Below, piece after piece: positions 1 to 5,281 of a stretch of 5,282 bases of DNA (position 1 is its first letter; each line of letters starts with the position of its first letter). The notes under the pieces are model-generated. The model was given only the letters and a program-made list of their open reading frames with translations, searched no databases and was not told where the DNA came from. The position numbers were made by a program, and so were the translations under genes. The DNA comes from Reyranella sp. (GTDB taxonomy: Bacteria > Pseudomonadota > Alphaproteobacteria > Reyranellales > Reyranellaceae). Location of the stretch: NCBI GenBank assembly GCA_004296815.1, contig SCVT01000166.1, positions 1 through 5,282 on the forward strand. The letters run 5' to 3'.

Positions 1-1
1 T

Positions 2-673
2 GAGCACCCTGACTTCGTCGCGCGCCTGCACGACTTCCTGGCTGTACCGTAGCAGCACGATCATCGTGCCGGCCACGACCAGCACGATCAGCAGGCCGCC
101 GCCGATCGAGACCCAGCGCAGGAGGGCGGCATTCTCCTGCTGCTCGGCAATGCCCTCGGCCAGTCGCCCGTCGGCCGTGCGAACGATGCCTGAAAGAAAA
201 ACATTCGCCTCGTCGCCCAGCGCCTTGCCGCGGTTGGTGCGGAACTGCGCCATTGCCTCCTCGCTGCGCAGCGCCTCCTTGAGCTGGATGATCTCGCTCA
301 TCTCGACGAACTTGTCGGCGACGACGAGGGCGAGGCGCTGCAGCATCGGCTTGGCCTCGGGCGTCGCGGCCAGCACGAGGTTCAGCGTCTCGAGCTGACG
401 CTCGGCCTGCTCTTTCGCGTTGTCGTAGGGCGCGAGGTAGATGTAGTTGCCGTCGACCAGGAAGCCGCGCTGGCTCGCCTCCGCGGTCTGCAGCGCGCTC
501 CGGAGCTCGACGGCGGCCGCGCGCAGCGTGCGCGCCTCGGTCACGAGGCCGAAATAGACCCGCGAGCGCTCGCCCAGCCAGATCGTGGTGCCGACAATGG
601 CCAGCAACGCCAGGAAGCCCACGCCCAGGAGCAGGATCGTGGAAGTGACGACGAAGCGGTTGGAGATCGGCAT
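2..673 (-). CDS. CHASE3-domain membrane sensor (probably a sensor histidine kinase), N-terminal part only
   Basis: The reading frame starts at ATG (673-671) and is still open at the left edge, so 224 N-terminal residues are visible. Residues about 10-32 form a first membrane helix (STILLLGVGFLALLAIVG). Residues about 33-180 form a largely helical periplasmic domain with the CHASE3 signature LQTAEASQRGFLVDGNY followed by YLAPY (about 61-83). Residues about 186-208 form a second membrane helix (GGGLLIVLVVAGTMIVLL). The chain then enters a cytoplasmic helix (YSQEVVQARDEV), as is usual before the output module. CHASE3 domains are extracytoplasmic sensory domains of histidine kinases, and less often of cyclases or chemoreceptors; the ligand is generally unknown. 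The kinase assignment is inference because no HisKA or ATPase domain lies in the window. Ribosome binding is weak (CTGGGG about 8 nt upstream). The gene is divergent from the Tim44-like gene. Confidence 0.85.
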   Translation of the reverse strand, partial: MPISNRFVVTSTILLLGVGFLALLAIVGTTIWLGERSRVYFGLVTEARTLRAAAVELRSALQTAEASQRGFLVDGNYIYLAPYDNAKEQAERQLETLNLVLAATPEAKPMLQRLALVVADKFVEMSEIIQLKEALRSEEAMAQFRTNRGKALGDEANVFLSGIVRTADGRLAEGIAEQQENAALLRWVSIGGGLLIVLVVAGTMIVLLRYSQEVVQARDEVRVL

Positions 674-736
674 GCGGTGCCCCAGCCGTGCCCGGATTCG
701 AGGCCGGATACAAGCGCCGGCACCCTGAGGAGGATT

Positions 737-756
737 TCCGTTCGTGACCGAACGGA
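737..756. repeat. Perfect 8-bp inverted repeat (possible operator) in a divergent intergenic region
   Basis: TCCGTTCG (737-744), loop TGAC, then CGAACGGA (749-756) form a perfect 8-bp inverted repeat. It lies 64 bp from the CHASE3 gene start and about 120 bp upstream of the Tim44-like gene start. Position and symmetry suit a dimeric regulator site for one or both genes. It could equally be a short hairpin or chance symmetry in GC-rich DNA. No T-tract follows, so it is not an intrinsic terminator. Confidence 0.4.
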
Positions 757-798
757 GGGGTGCGCCTGGGTCAAGCCTAATAGTAGAGCGCGCCTGCC

Positions 799-826
799 TT
801 GAACCGCAGCCGGCTCGCCCTAACAT
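799..826 (+). promoter_or_regulatory. Candidate sigma70-type promoter of the Tim44-like gene
   Basis: TTGAAC (799-804) matches 4 of 6 bases of the -35 consensus. After a 16-bp spacer, TAACAT (821-826) matches 4 of 6 bases of the -10 consensus. Transcription would start near 832-834, giving a leader of about 45 nt before the ATG at 877. This is pattern matching only; alphaproteobacterial -10 elements are loosely conserved. Confidence 0.4.
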
Positions 827-827
827 G

Positions 828-857
828 CGGACTGCGAAATACCGGCGTCAGTCCGGT
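828..857 (+). promoter_or_regulatory. Two overlapping, mutually exclusive stems in the Tim44-like gene leader
   Basis: CGGACTG (828-834) can pair with CAGTCCG (849-855), a perfect 7-bp stem with a 14-nt loop. ACCGG (841-845) can pair with CCGGT (853-857), a 5-bp stem with a 7-nt loop. Both use 853-855, so only one can form at a time. They end about 7 nt before the AGGG ribosome binding site (864-867). If the predicted promoter is right, RNA starting near 832 would lose part of the longer stem. A regulatory role is speculative. Confidence 0.25.
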
Positions 858-876
858 CGAAACAGGGATGTGCACC

Positions 877-1854
877 ATGAAGAAATTCCGTTGGCTCGCG
901 GTCGTCGCCGCTCTGATCATTGCCGCGCCCTTGCTGGCGCCGTCTCCGGTCGACGCCCGCGCGGGCGGCGGTTCGGGGGCCGGCAGCCGCGGCGGCAAGA
1001 CGGGCGAGGCGCCCGCGCCGACCCAGACCGCGCCGAGCGCCAAGCCCGTCGAGCGCAGCACGACTCCGCAGCAGGCGCAGAAGCCCGCCAATGCCGCCCC
1101 GACGCCCGCGGCGCAGCCCGGCGGCTTCATGGCGCGCAACCCGTTCCTGTCCGGCATGATGGGCGGCCTGCTCGGTGCCGGCCTGATCGGCATGATGTTC
1201 GGCGGCGGCTTCGGCGCCGGCCTCGGCGGCATGGCCGGCATGCTGGGCCTGCTCCTGCAGGTCGCGCTGATCGGTGGCCTGGCCTATCTCGCCGTCCGCC
1301 TGTGGCGCGCACGCAGCGGTGCTCCCGCCGCTGCCACGGCGCAGCCCGCCTATGCCGGCAACACGCCGCAAGCCATGCCGCGGCAGGCCCTGCCGGACGC
1401 GCCGATGGCGCGTTCGGGTGGCGGCACGCCGATGGGCAGTGCAGCGCCGCAGCTTGCCATCGTCGCCGAGGACTACACCGCCTTCGAGGGCCTGCTGTCG
1501 GGCATCCAGAGCGCCTACAGCAAGGGCGACCTCGCCGCGCTGCGTGGCCTCGTGACGCCGGAGATGCTGGGCTACTTCTCCGAGCAGCTCTCGGCCAATG
1601 CCAGCCGCGGCGTCGAGAACAGGATCGACGCGGTCAAGCTCGAGCAGGGCGACCTCTCGGAAGCCTGGAGCGAAGGCGCGATCGACTACGCGACGGTCGC
1701 CATGCGCTTCAGCATGATCGACGTCATGCGCACCATCGCCGACGGCCGCATCGTCGAAGGCAACGACCAGGTGCGCACCGAGGCCACCGAGGTCTGGACC
1801 TTCCTGCGCAGCCGCGGCGGCAACTGGATCCTCTCGGCGATCCAGCAGACCTGA
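877..1854 (+). CDS. Tim44-like domain protein, exported or membrane-associated
   Basis: The product has 325 residues. The N-terminus (MKKFRWLAVVAALIIAAPLL) is a signal peptide or anchor with a plausible cleavage after PVDA (residue 27). Residues 28-85 are a disordered Gly/Ala/Pro/Gln linker. Residues about 89-140 are a Gly/Met-rich hydrophobic stretch (e.g. GGLLGAGLIGMMFGGGFGAG) long enough to enter the membrane. A second linker follows, and residues about 195-323 form the C-terminal Tim44-like alpha+beta domain, beginning EDYTAFEGLLSGIQSAYSKG and ending with NWILSAIQQ. This architecture matches bacterial Tim44-domain proteins of alphaproteobacteria. In mitochondria Tim44 tethers Hsp70 to the import channel; the bacterial role is poorly defined, with envelope or membrane association inferred. 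The start at 877 is chosen because AGGG (864-867) sits 9 nt upstream and the signal peptide begins there. An in-frame TTG at 799 would add 26 residues before the signal peptide and is unlikely. Confidence 0.88.
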   Translation: MKKFRWLAVVAALIIAAPLLAPSPVDARAGGGSGAGSRGGKTGEAPAPTQTAPSAKPVERSTTPQQAQKPANAAPTPAAQPGGFMARNPFLSGMMGGLLGAGLIGMMFGGGFGAGLGGMAGMLGLLLQVALIGGLAYLAVRLWRARSGAPAAATAQPAYAGNTPQAMPRQALPDAPMARSGGGTPMGSAAPQLAIVAEDYTAFEGLLSGIQSAYSKGDLAALRGLVTPEMLGYFSEQLSANASRGVENRIDAVKLEQGDLSEAWSEGAIDYATVAMRFSMIDVMRTIADGRIVEGNDQVRTEATEVWTFLRSRGGNWILSAIQQT

Positions 1855-1864
1855 GCGGCGCCGA

Positions 1865-2278
1865 CTAGGGCAGAATCGCCTCGGCCTCGATCTCGACCTT
1901 GGCGTTGGGATCGATCAGGGCGGAGATCTGCACCAGGGTCATCGCCGGGAAGTGCTTGCCGAGCGTCGTGCCCCAGGCCGCGCCGATCGCGGCGCCCGCG
2001 GCGTTGAACTCCTTGATGTCGGTCACGTAGGCCCGCAGCGCCACCAGGTGCTGCGGCTGGCCGCCCGCGGCCTTCAGCACCGCCACGACGTTCTCCAGCG
2101 CGATCTTCCACTGCGTGCCGGCGTCGGTGCCGGCCGGGATCGCGCTCTGGGTCGGCGCGCGGCCGATCTGGCCCGCGATGCGCACGCTCTTCGTGCCTTT
2201 CGCCACCACGGCATGGGAGAAGCCGCGCGGCCGGTTCCAGCCCTCGGGAAGGATCGCGGTGTAGCCGATGTCGCTCAT
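1865..2278 (-). CDS. RidA/YjgF/UK114-family protein lacking the catalytic arginine
   Basis: The product has 137 residues, the normal length for the single-domain Rid family. The start is well fixed: AGGAGG (complement of 2287-2292) lies 8 nt before ATG (2278-2276). Family landmarks are SVRIAGQIGR (31-40), WKIALENVVAVLKAAGGQ (57-74), LVALRAYVTDIKEF (78-91), FPAMTLVQI (110-118) and the terminal KVEIEAEAIL. True RidA deaminates reactive enamine/imine intermediates made by PLP enzymes and needs an arginine (R105 of E. coli RidA, within FPARSCVEV). Here the aligned residue is Met113 (ATG codon, complement of 1940-1942). This places it among the Rid subfamilies without the arginine, whose activities are mostly uncertain, so imine deaminase activity should not be assumed. 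It is cytosolic. It converges on the Tim44-like gene with a 10-bp gap and diverges from the PAQR-like gene. Confidence 0.9.
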   Translation of the reverse strand: MSDIGYTAILPEGWNRPRGFSHAVVAKGTKSVRIAGQIGRAPTQSAIPAGTDAGTQWKIALENVVAVLKAAGGQPQHLVALRAYVTDIKEFNAAGAAIGAAWGTTLGKHFPAMTLVQISALIDPNAKVEIEAEAILP

Positions 2279-2357
2279 CTCTGTTTCCTCCTGAAGCTTG
2301 CGCGTCACTCTAGCGCGTTTGCGCGCGGGCCGTCCTTCGTAGGAAACTGAGCCGGCC
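2279..2357. promoter_or_regulatory. Divergent intergenic region between the Rid-family and PAQR-like genes
   Basis: These 79 bp must carry the start signals of both flanking genes unless they are read from elsewhere. The only strong element is the AGGAGG ribosome site of the Rid-family gene (2287-2292, minus strand). On the minus strand TAGAGT (complement of 2307-2312) is a possible 4-of-6 match to a -10 box, with no clear -35. A 5-bp inverted repeat, GCGCG/CGCGC with loop TTTG, occupies 2313-2326. For the plus-strand gene AGGA (2341-2344) lies 13 nt before the ATG, which is rather far for ribosome binding. No promoter can be fixed with confidence. Confidence 0.35.
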
Positions 2358-3011
2358 ATGACCGTTCCGTCCGTCGATCCGGCGCGCCGCGCCGATGCGA
2401 TCGTCCATGCGCTGGGCCTGACCCTGGGGGCCATCGGTGCCACGGTCCTGCTCGTGGTGACCGCGCACTCGGGCGTCGCCGGCCAGTTCGTGCCGGTCCT
2501 GGTCTATGTCGTGGGCCTCGTTGCCATGCTGGGCTGTTCGGCGGCCTACAATCTCCGCAAGGCTCCGAGCGAGCCGCGCGCCGACCGCTGGCGCGACTGG
2601 CTGCGGCGCTTCGACCATGCCGCGATCTTCGTGATGATCGCCGGCACCTACACGCCGCTCGTGCTGCTGCGCCTGCCCGAGCCGTGGGCGACCGGGCTCA
2701 CCGTCGCGATCTGGGCCGCTGCAGCTCTCGGCATCGCGGCCAAGCTCCTGCGACCGCGCGGCATCGAGGCGCTCTCGGTCGTGCTCTATCTCCTGATGGG
2801 CTGGATCGGTCTCGTGGCGATCGACCCGCTGCTCGCCTCGGTCGAGCGCGGCGCGCTGATCCTCGTGCTGGTGGGCGGCCTCGTCTACTCGGGCGGCGTC
2901 GTCTTCCACCTCTCGAGCCGGCTGCGCTACCAGCGTGCGCTATGGCATGCTTCGGTGCTGGTCGCGGCCTCGATCCACTACGCCGCCATCCTCTCCCTCG
3001 TCGTGGCCTGA
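2358..3011 (+). CDS. Hemolysin III / PAQR-family integral membrane protein with altered zinc-site residues
   Basis: The product has 217 residues, typical for bacterial hemolysin III (TrhA/YqfA) proteins. About seven membrane helices are visible (near 14-36, 44-62, 86-105, 111-130, 137-155, 164-184 and 196-216). Family motifs are ADAIVHALG (12-20), SAAYNL (61-66), LRRFDHAAIFVMIAGTYTPL (82-101) and ALWHASVLVAASIHYAAI (194-211). PAQR proteins normally hold a zinc ion with a histidine in SxxxH of helix 2, an aspartate that positions water, and two histidines in HxxxH of helix 7. Here Asp86 and His197 remain, but the SxxxH histidine is Asn65 and the first HxxxH position is Arg193. Family members are described as membrane proteins linked to lipid homeostasis or, historically, haemolysis; the function here is not predictable. 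Its TGA stop directly abuts the stop of the convergent lipoprotein gene. Confidence 0.88.
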   Translation: MTVPSVDPARRADAIVHALGLTLGAIGATVLLVVTAHSGVAGQFVPVLVYVVGLVAMLGCSAAYNLRKAPSEPRADRWRDWLRRFDHAAIFVMIAGTYTPLVLLRLPEPWATGLTVAIWAAAALGIAAKLLRPRGIEALSVVLYLLMGWIGLVAIDPLLASVERGALILVLVGGLVYSGGVVFHLSSRLRYQRALWHASVLVAASIHYAAILSLVVA

Positions 3012-3293
3012 TCAGCCGCAGCGCACGATGACGGCCGGCGGGGTGGCTTCGACCGCGCGCTTCAGAACCTTCAGCCCACGCGGCATGCAGATCGCGCGTG
3101 CCCGCTGCCCGCAGCCGCGCGCCTCCAGGCACTGGATCTCGACCGCAGGCTGGCCGTCGCTCCAGGTCACGAGCTCGGCTTCCGAATGGGAAAGCGGGTC
3201 GATGCCCATGCCGGACTTGTAGGCGGCGCAGGCCGAAAGCGCGAAACCGGTCGCCAGGAGGGCGGTGGCGCGGAGGAGGGGCCGGAGCGTCAT
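3012..3293 (-). CDS. Small putative lipoprotein with four mature cysteines, function unknown
   Basis: The product has 93 residues. A type II signal peptide (MTLRPLLRATALLATGFALSAC) ends in lipobox LSAC with the lipidated cysteine at residue 22. The mature chain is about 72 residues and holds four further cysteines (55, 61, 69, 92) that could form two disulfides in the periplasm. I recognise no domain. ATG at 3293 is chosen because the signal peptide begins there and a GG-rich AGGGTGG lies about 5 nt upstream. A GTG at 3344 would add 17 hydrophilic residues before the signal peptide and is less likely. It is the last gene of a minus-strand trio, 94 bp after the threonine-rich lipoprotein gene, and its TGA (complement of 3012-3014) touches the PAQR-like gene's stop. 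Confidence 0.75.
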   Translation of the reverse strand: MTLRPLLRATALLATGFALSACAAYKSGMGIDPLSHSEAELVTWSDGQPAVEIQCLEARGCGQRARAICMPRGLKVLKRAVEATPPAVIVRCG

Positions 3294-3330
3294 GCCGCCA
3301 CCCTGCCGCCCGCGCGGCGGGCCGGCCACA

Positions 3331-3350
3331 TCCAACGGTTCCACCGTGGA
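3331..3350. repeat. Imperfect inverted repeat between the two lipoprotein genes
   Basis: TCC-A-ACGGT (3331-3339), loop TCC (3340-3342) and ACCGT-GGA (3343-3350) can form an 8-bp stem with one bulged A. It lies 37 bp past the stop of the threonine-rich lipoprotein gene and upstream of the next lipoprotein gene. No T-run follows on the minus strand, so it is not a classical terminator. It might be an RNA-processing hairpin, an operator, or chance. Confidence 0.3.
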
Positions 3351-3387
3351 GCGACCGGCCGCGCTTTGCTGCCGGATCGGAGAGAGT

Positions 3388-3606
3388 TTAGCGGGTGACC
3401 GTCGTCGTGGTGGTCGGTGTCGTGGTGTACGACGTCGTGCCCGACGGCGACGAATAGACGGTGGTCGTGGCCGACGGCTCGGTCACGTAGGTGGTCGAGC
3501 GGGTCGTCGTCGCGGCCGGCTTCTCGACCACGCGCTCGGTATAGGTCGCACAGCCCGCGGCCATCAGGCCGGTGGCGGTTGCGGCGAGAACGAAAAATTT
3601 CTGCAT
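3388..3606 (-). CDS. Short threonine-rich putative lipoprotein
   Basis: The product has 72 residues. MQKFFVLAATATGLMAAGC is a lipoprotein signal with lipobox MAAGC; Cys19 would be lipidated. The mature 54 residues contain 22 threonines, mostly in runs broken by Tyr, Val, Ser or Pro (ATTTRSTTYVTEP, SATTTVYSSPSG, TTSYTTTPTTTTTVTR). There is no other cysteine and no predicted globular domain, so the tail is probably extended or disordered. GAGGGAG 6 nt upstream supports ATG at 3606 over an in-frame TTG at 3639. The tail gives long GTN-rich low-complexity DNA at 3391-3530. It lies 55 bp after the single-pass membrane protein gene on the same strand. Small lipoproteins with Thr/Val/Lys/Pro-rich tails are common annotations in proteobacteria; the role is unknown and could be structural in the envelope. 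Confidence 0.7.
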   Translation of the reverse strand: MQKFFVLAATATGLMAAGCATYTERVVEKPAATTTRSTTYVTEPSATTTVYSSPSGTTSYTTTPTTTTTVTR

Positions 3607-3661
3607 GGACAGCTCCCTCGTCGTTTGGTGAGGGGCCAACGTCGAGGGGGTCCGCCGGTTG

Positions 3662-4351
3662 CTAGGTTCGGTCGGGAACCGGGGTCCAGCGCGGCGGCAG
3701 CAGGCGGGTGTTCAGGAAGAAATGCCCGCTGTCGTCGGTGATGCGCAGGAAGCGGAGATACTGCGCCAGCCACGGCACGTCGTACTGCGCGCGGAAGTAG
3801 ATCTCGGCCCGCTTGGCCTTCTCCGCATCCTGGGCGATCGGATGGCCGATCAGCGCGCGGAACGGGCAGGTGAAGGTCGCGGCGGCGCCGGGCTCCAGTC
3901 CCGCCACGGCGTTGGCCGGCAGGCGCACGTCGCGCGCCTCGACGAGCGTCGGCTCGAGGCCCGAGGCGCGGACCTGCGCCAGCACGCAGGAGAGCTTGAG
4001 GTTGGCGAGCGCCATCGAGCTGCTGGTGTTGTGCACGCGGAAGATCGTGTCGAACGGCGAGCCTTCCTCGGCCGCTTCCGACGAGAAGGTCGGCGTCGGC
4101 CGCAAGGTCCACACGATGTAGCCGATGCCCGTGAGGCCCGCGATGACGAACAGGGTGACGAGAAGGCTGCGCAGCGAGCGCACGCCGCTCCTCGCCATCG
4201 CCATCAGCTCCTCTTCCAGGGTCGAGGTCGGCGGCGGCAGCGGTTTCGGCGAGGCGGGCTTGGCCGGCCGGCGCAGGCGCAGCGACGCCTGCCGCGGTGC
4301 CGGCGCGGCAGTCTTTCTTTTCTTCGTTGTCGTTGTGCGTCTGCGCGCCAT
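3662..4351 (-). CDS. Single-pass membrane protein of unknown function with a basic, Pro/Ala-rich cytoplasmic tail
   Basis: The product has 229 residues and I do not recognise the family. Residues 1-57 are basic and Pro/Ala/Thr-rich (MARRRTTTTKKRKTAAPAPR), then acidic (LEEEL, 45-49). Residues about 60-81 form one membrane helix (SLLVTLFVIAGLTGIGYIVW). Residues about 85-229 would be periplasmic, with beta-rich segments (FDTIFRVHNTSSSMALANLKL, then ATFTCPFRALIGHP) suggestive of a beta-sandwich, and Cys122/Cys162 as a possible disulfide. Topology by the positive-inside rule is N-in. ATG 4351 is the furthest start possible because an in-frame TGA immediately precedes it, but it lacks a clear ribosome site. 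An internal ATG at 4198 (Met52) has AGGAG 9 nt upstream and would give a 178-residue form starting just before the helix. The long form is kept because codons 15-49 keep the strong G/C third-position bias. It is the first gene of a possible minus-strand envelope unit. Confidence 0.7.
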   Translation of the reverse strand: MARRRTTTTKKRKTAAPAPRQASLRLRRPAKPASPKPLPPPTSTLEEELMAMARSGVRSLRSLLVTLFVIAGLTGIGYIVWTLRPTPTFSSEAAEEGSPFDTIFRVHNTSSSMALANLKLSCVLAQVRASGLEPTLVEARDVRLPANAVAGLEPGAAATFTCPFRALIGHPIAQDAEKAKRAEIYFRAQYDVPWLAQYLRFLRITDDSGHFFLNTRLLPPRWTPVPDRT

Positions 4352-4450
4352 TCAGGATTGCAAGAAGAGGGGCGTACATAATGCCTGCACCGGGCCGGGG
4401 ATTGCCAGCGCTACGAGGTCGCGTCCTCCTCGTGCTAGCGTCGCTCCCTG
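4352..4450. promoter_or_regulatory. Divergent intergenic region between the membrane protein and amidotransferase genes
   Basis: These 99 bp separate two divergent starts. The only AT-rich element is TACATAAT (4375-4382). CATAAT (4377-4382) matches 5 of 6 bases of a -10 box for the plus-strand gene, but the nearest -35-like TTGCAA (4358-4363) is only 13 bp upstream, too close for a normal sigma70 promoter. On the minus strand CATTAT (complement of 4378-4383) is a weaker -10 candidate. Neither start has a good ribosome binding site in this region. Confidence 0.3.
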
Positions 4451-5281
4451 ATGTGCGAGCTCTTCTGCCTCTCCGCCCGCCGGCCGACCCGCGCCACCTT
4501 CTCGCTGCGCCGCTTCGCCACCCACGGCACGCCGGTCTACGGCCGCAACGTCGACGGCTGGGGCGTGGCCTTCCACGAGGGCCGCGACGTGCGTCTCTAC
4601 AAGGAGCCCGAGCCCGCCGGCGACAGCCCGCTGCTGGAGTTCATCGAACAGCAATCATTGCCGACCAAGCTGCTGATCAGCCACATCCGCCGCGCCACGG
4701 TCGGGCCCAATGCGCTGGCCAACACCCAGCCCTTCGCGCGCGAGCTGGGCGGGCGCATGCATCTCTTCGCCCACAATGGCGGCTTCGACGGCATCGTCGA
4801 GAGCTTCGCCGCCTCGGCGCACCGCTTCCGCCCGATCGGCGACACCGATTCCGAGCGCGCCTTCTGCCTGCTGCTCGAGCGCATCGCGCCGCTCTGGGAG
4901 AGCGATGCCGTGCCGGCGCTCGGCCTGCGCCTCGCCGTCGTCGAGCGCTTCGCCGCCGAGATGCGGCCCCTCGGCATCGCCAACTTCCTCTACTCCGACG
5001 GCGAGTTCGTGTTCGGCCACGGCCATCGCCGCACCCAGGCCGACGGCAACGTGGCGCCGCCCGGTCTCTGGCTGCGCCACCGCCATCACGCCAGCCCCGC
5101 GGCCTCGACGCTCGCCACGTCGGGACTGACCATCCATCCCAATGAACAGCAGCATCACGAGTCGCAGGAGATGGCGCTGCTCGCCAGCGTGCCCGTCACG
5201 ACCGGCGGCTGGCGCCCGCTCGCCGAGGGCGAGATAGTTGTCGTTTCGGCGGGTGAACTCATCCACGGCCACGCTCCATAG
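4451..5281 (+). CDS. Class II glutamine amidotransferase (YafJ / GATase_4 type)
   Basis: The complete product has 276 residues. After removal of Met, Cys2 becomes the N-terminal nucleophile (MCELFCLSA). Other conserved elements are NVDGWGVAFHEG (33-44), SHIRRATVG (77-85, with the glutamine-binding Arg), NTQPF (91-95), HLFAHNGGFDG (104-114, Asn109/Gly110 forming the oxyanion hole) and GDTDSERAF (130-138, Asp binding the glutamine amino group). These match the Ntn-hydrolase glutaminase fold, which releases ammonia from glutamine. The ammonia acceptor of stand-alone YafJ-type proteins is not established. EgtC (ergothioneine route) is a relative, but no egtB or egtD gene is nearby. The start is secure: an in-frame TAG at 4436-4438 leaves no ATG, GTG or TTG before 4451, and the Cys must be residue 2. 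No Shine-Dalgarno sequence is visible. The TAG stop is one base from the right edge. Confidence 0.92.
   Translation: MCELFCLSARRPTRATFSLRRFATHGTPVYGRNVDGWGVAFHEGRDVRLYKEPEPAGDSPLLEFIEQQSLPTKLLISHIRRATVGPNALANTQPFARELGGRMHLFAHNGGFDGIVESFAASAHRFRPIGDTDSERAFCLLLERIAPLWESDAVPALGLRLAVVERFAAEMRPLGIANFLYSDGEFVFGHGHRRTQADGNVAPPGLWLRHRHHASPAASTLATSGLTIHPNEQQHHESQEMALLASVPVTTGGWRPLAEGEIVVVSAGELIHGHAP

Noticed and set aside
769..774. TTGACC on the minus strand as the -35 box of the CHASE3 gene promoter
   Set aside because: The hexamer is good, but no AT-containing -10-like element lies 16-18 bp downstream; that position falls in the GC-rich inverted repeat.
744..1868. A 374-codon plus-strand frame overlapping the Tim44-like gene
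   Set aside because: Its product is Arg/Gly/His-rich with no fold or motif. It is the out-of-frame shadow of the Tim44-like gene, a common artefact in GC-rich DNA.
1836..1880. GGCGAT/ATCGCC pairing across the convergent stop codons, plus palindrome CGGCGCCG at 1856-1863, as a bidirectional terminator
   Set aside because: The stem has only 6 bp with a 33-nt loop, no T-tract follows on either strand, and the palindrome is ordinary for this base composition.
3305..3320. CCGCC/GGCGG hairpin in the leader of the cysteine lipoprotein gene as a regulatory element
   Set aside because: It is a 5-bp all-GC stem in a run of G and C, where such pairings are expected by chance.
3294..3345. GGAACC on the minus strand (complement of 3337-3342) as the -35 of an EcfG general-stress promoter for the cysteine lipoprotein gene
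   Set aside because: No CGTT-type -10 element is found at the required 16-17 bp spacing.
3564..5145. Long Arg/Ala-rich frames over the unknown membrane protein gene (3564-4379 minus, 3659-4381 plus) and the amidotransferase gene (4297-5145 plus)
   Set aside because: They lack recognisable motifs and have the Arg/Pro/Ala/Gly-heavy composition of shadow frames, while the chosen frames show membrane-helix and catalytic motifs.
4451..5281. Assignment of the amidotransferase as EgtC of ergothioneine biosynthesis
   Set aside because: The fold is shared, but no egtA, egtB or egtD neighbour is present. The sequence motifs identify only the glutaminase domain, so the generic YafJ/GATase_4 label is safer.
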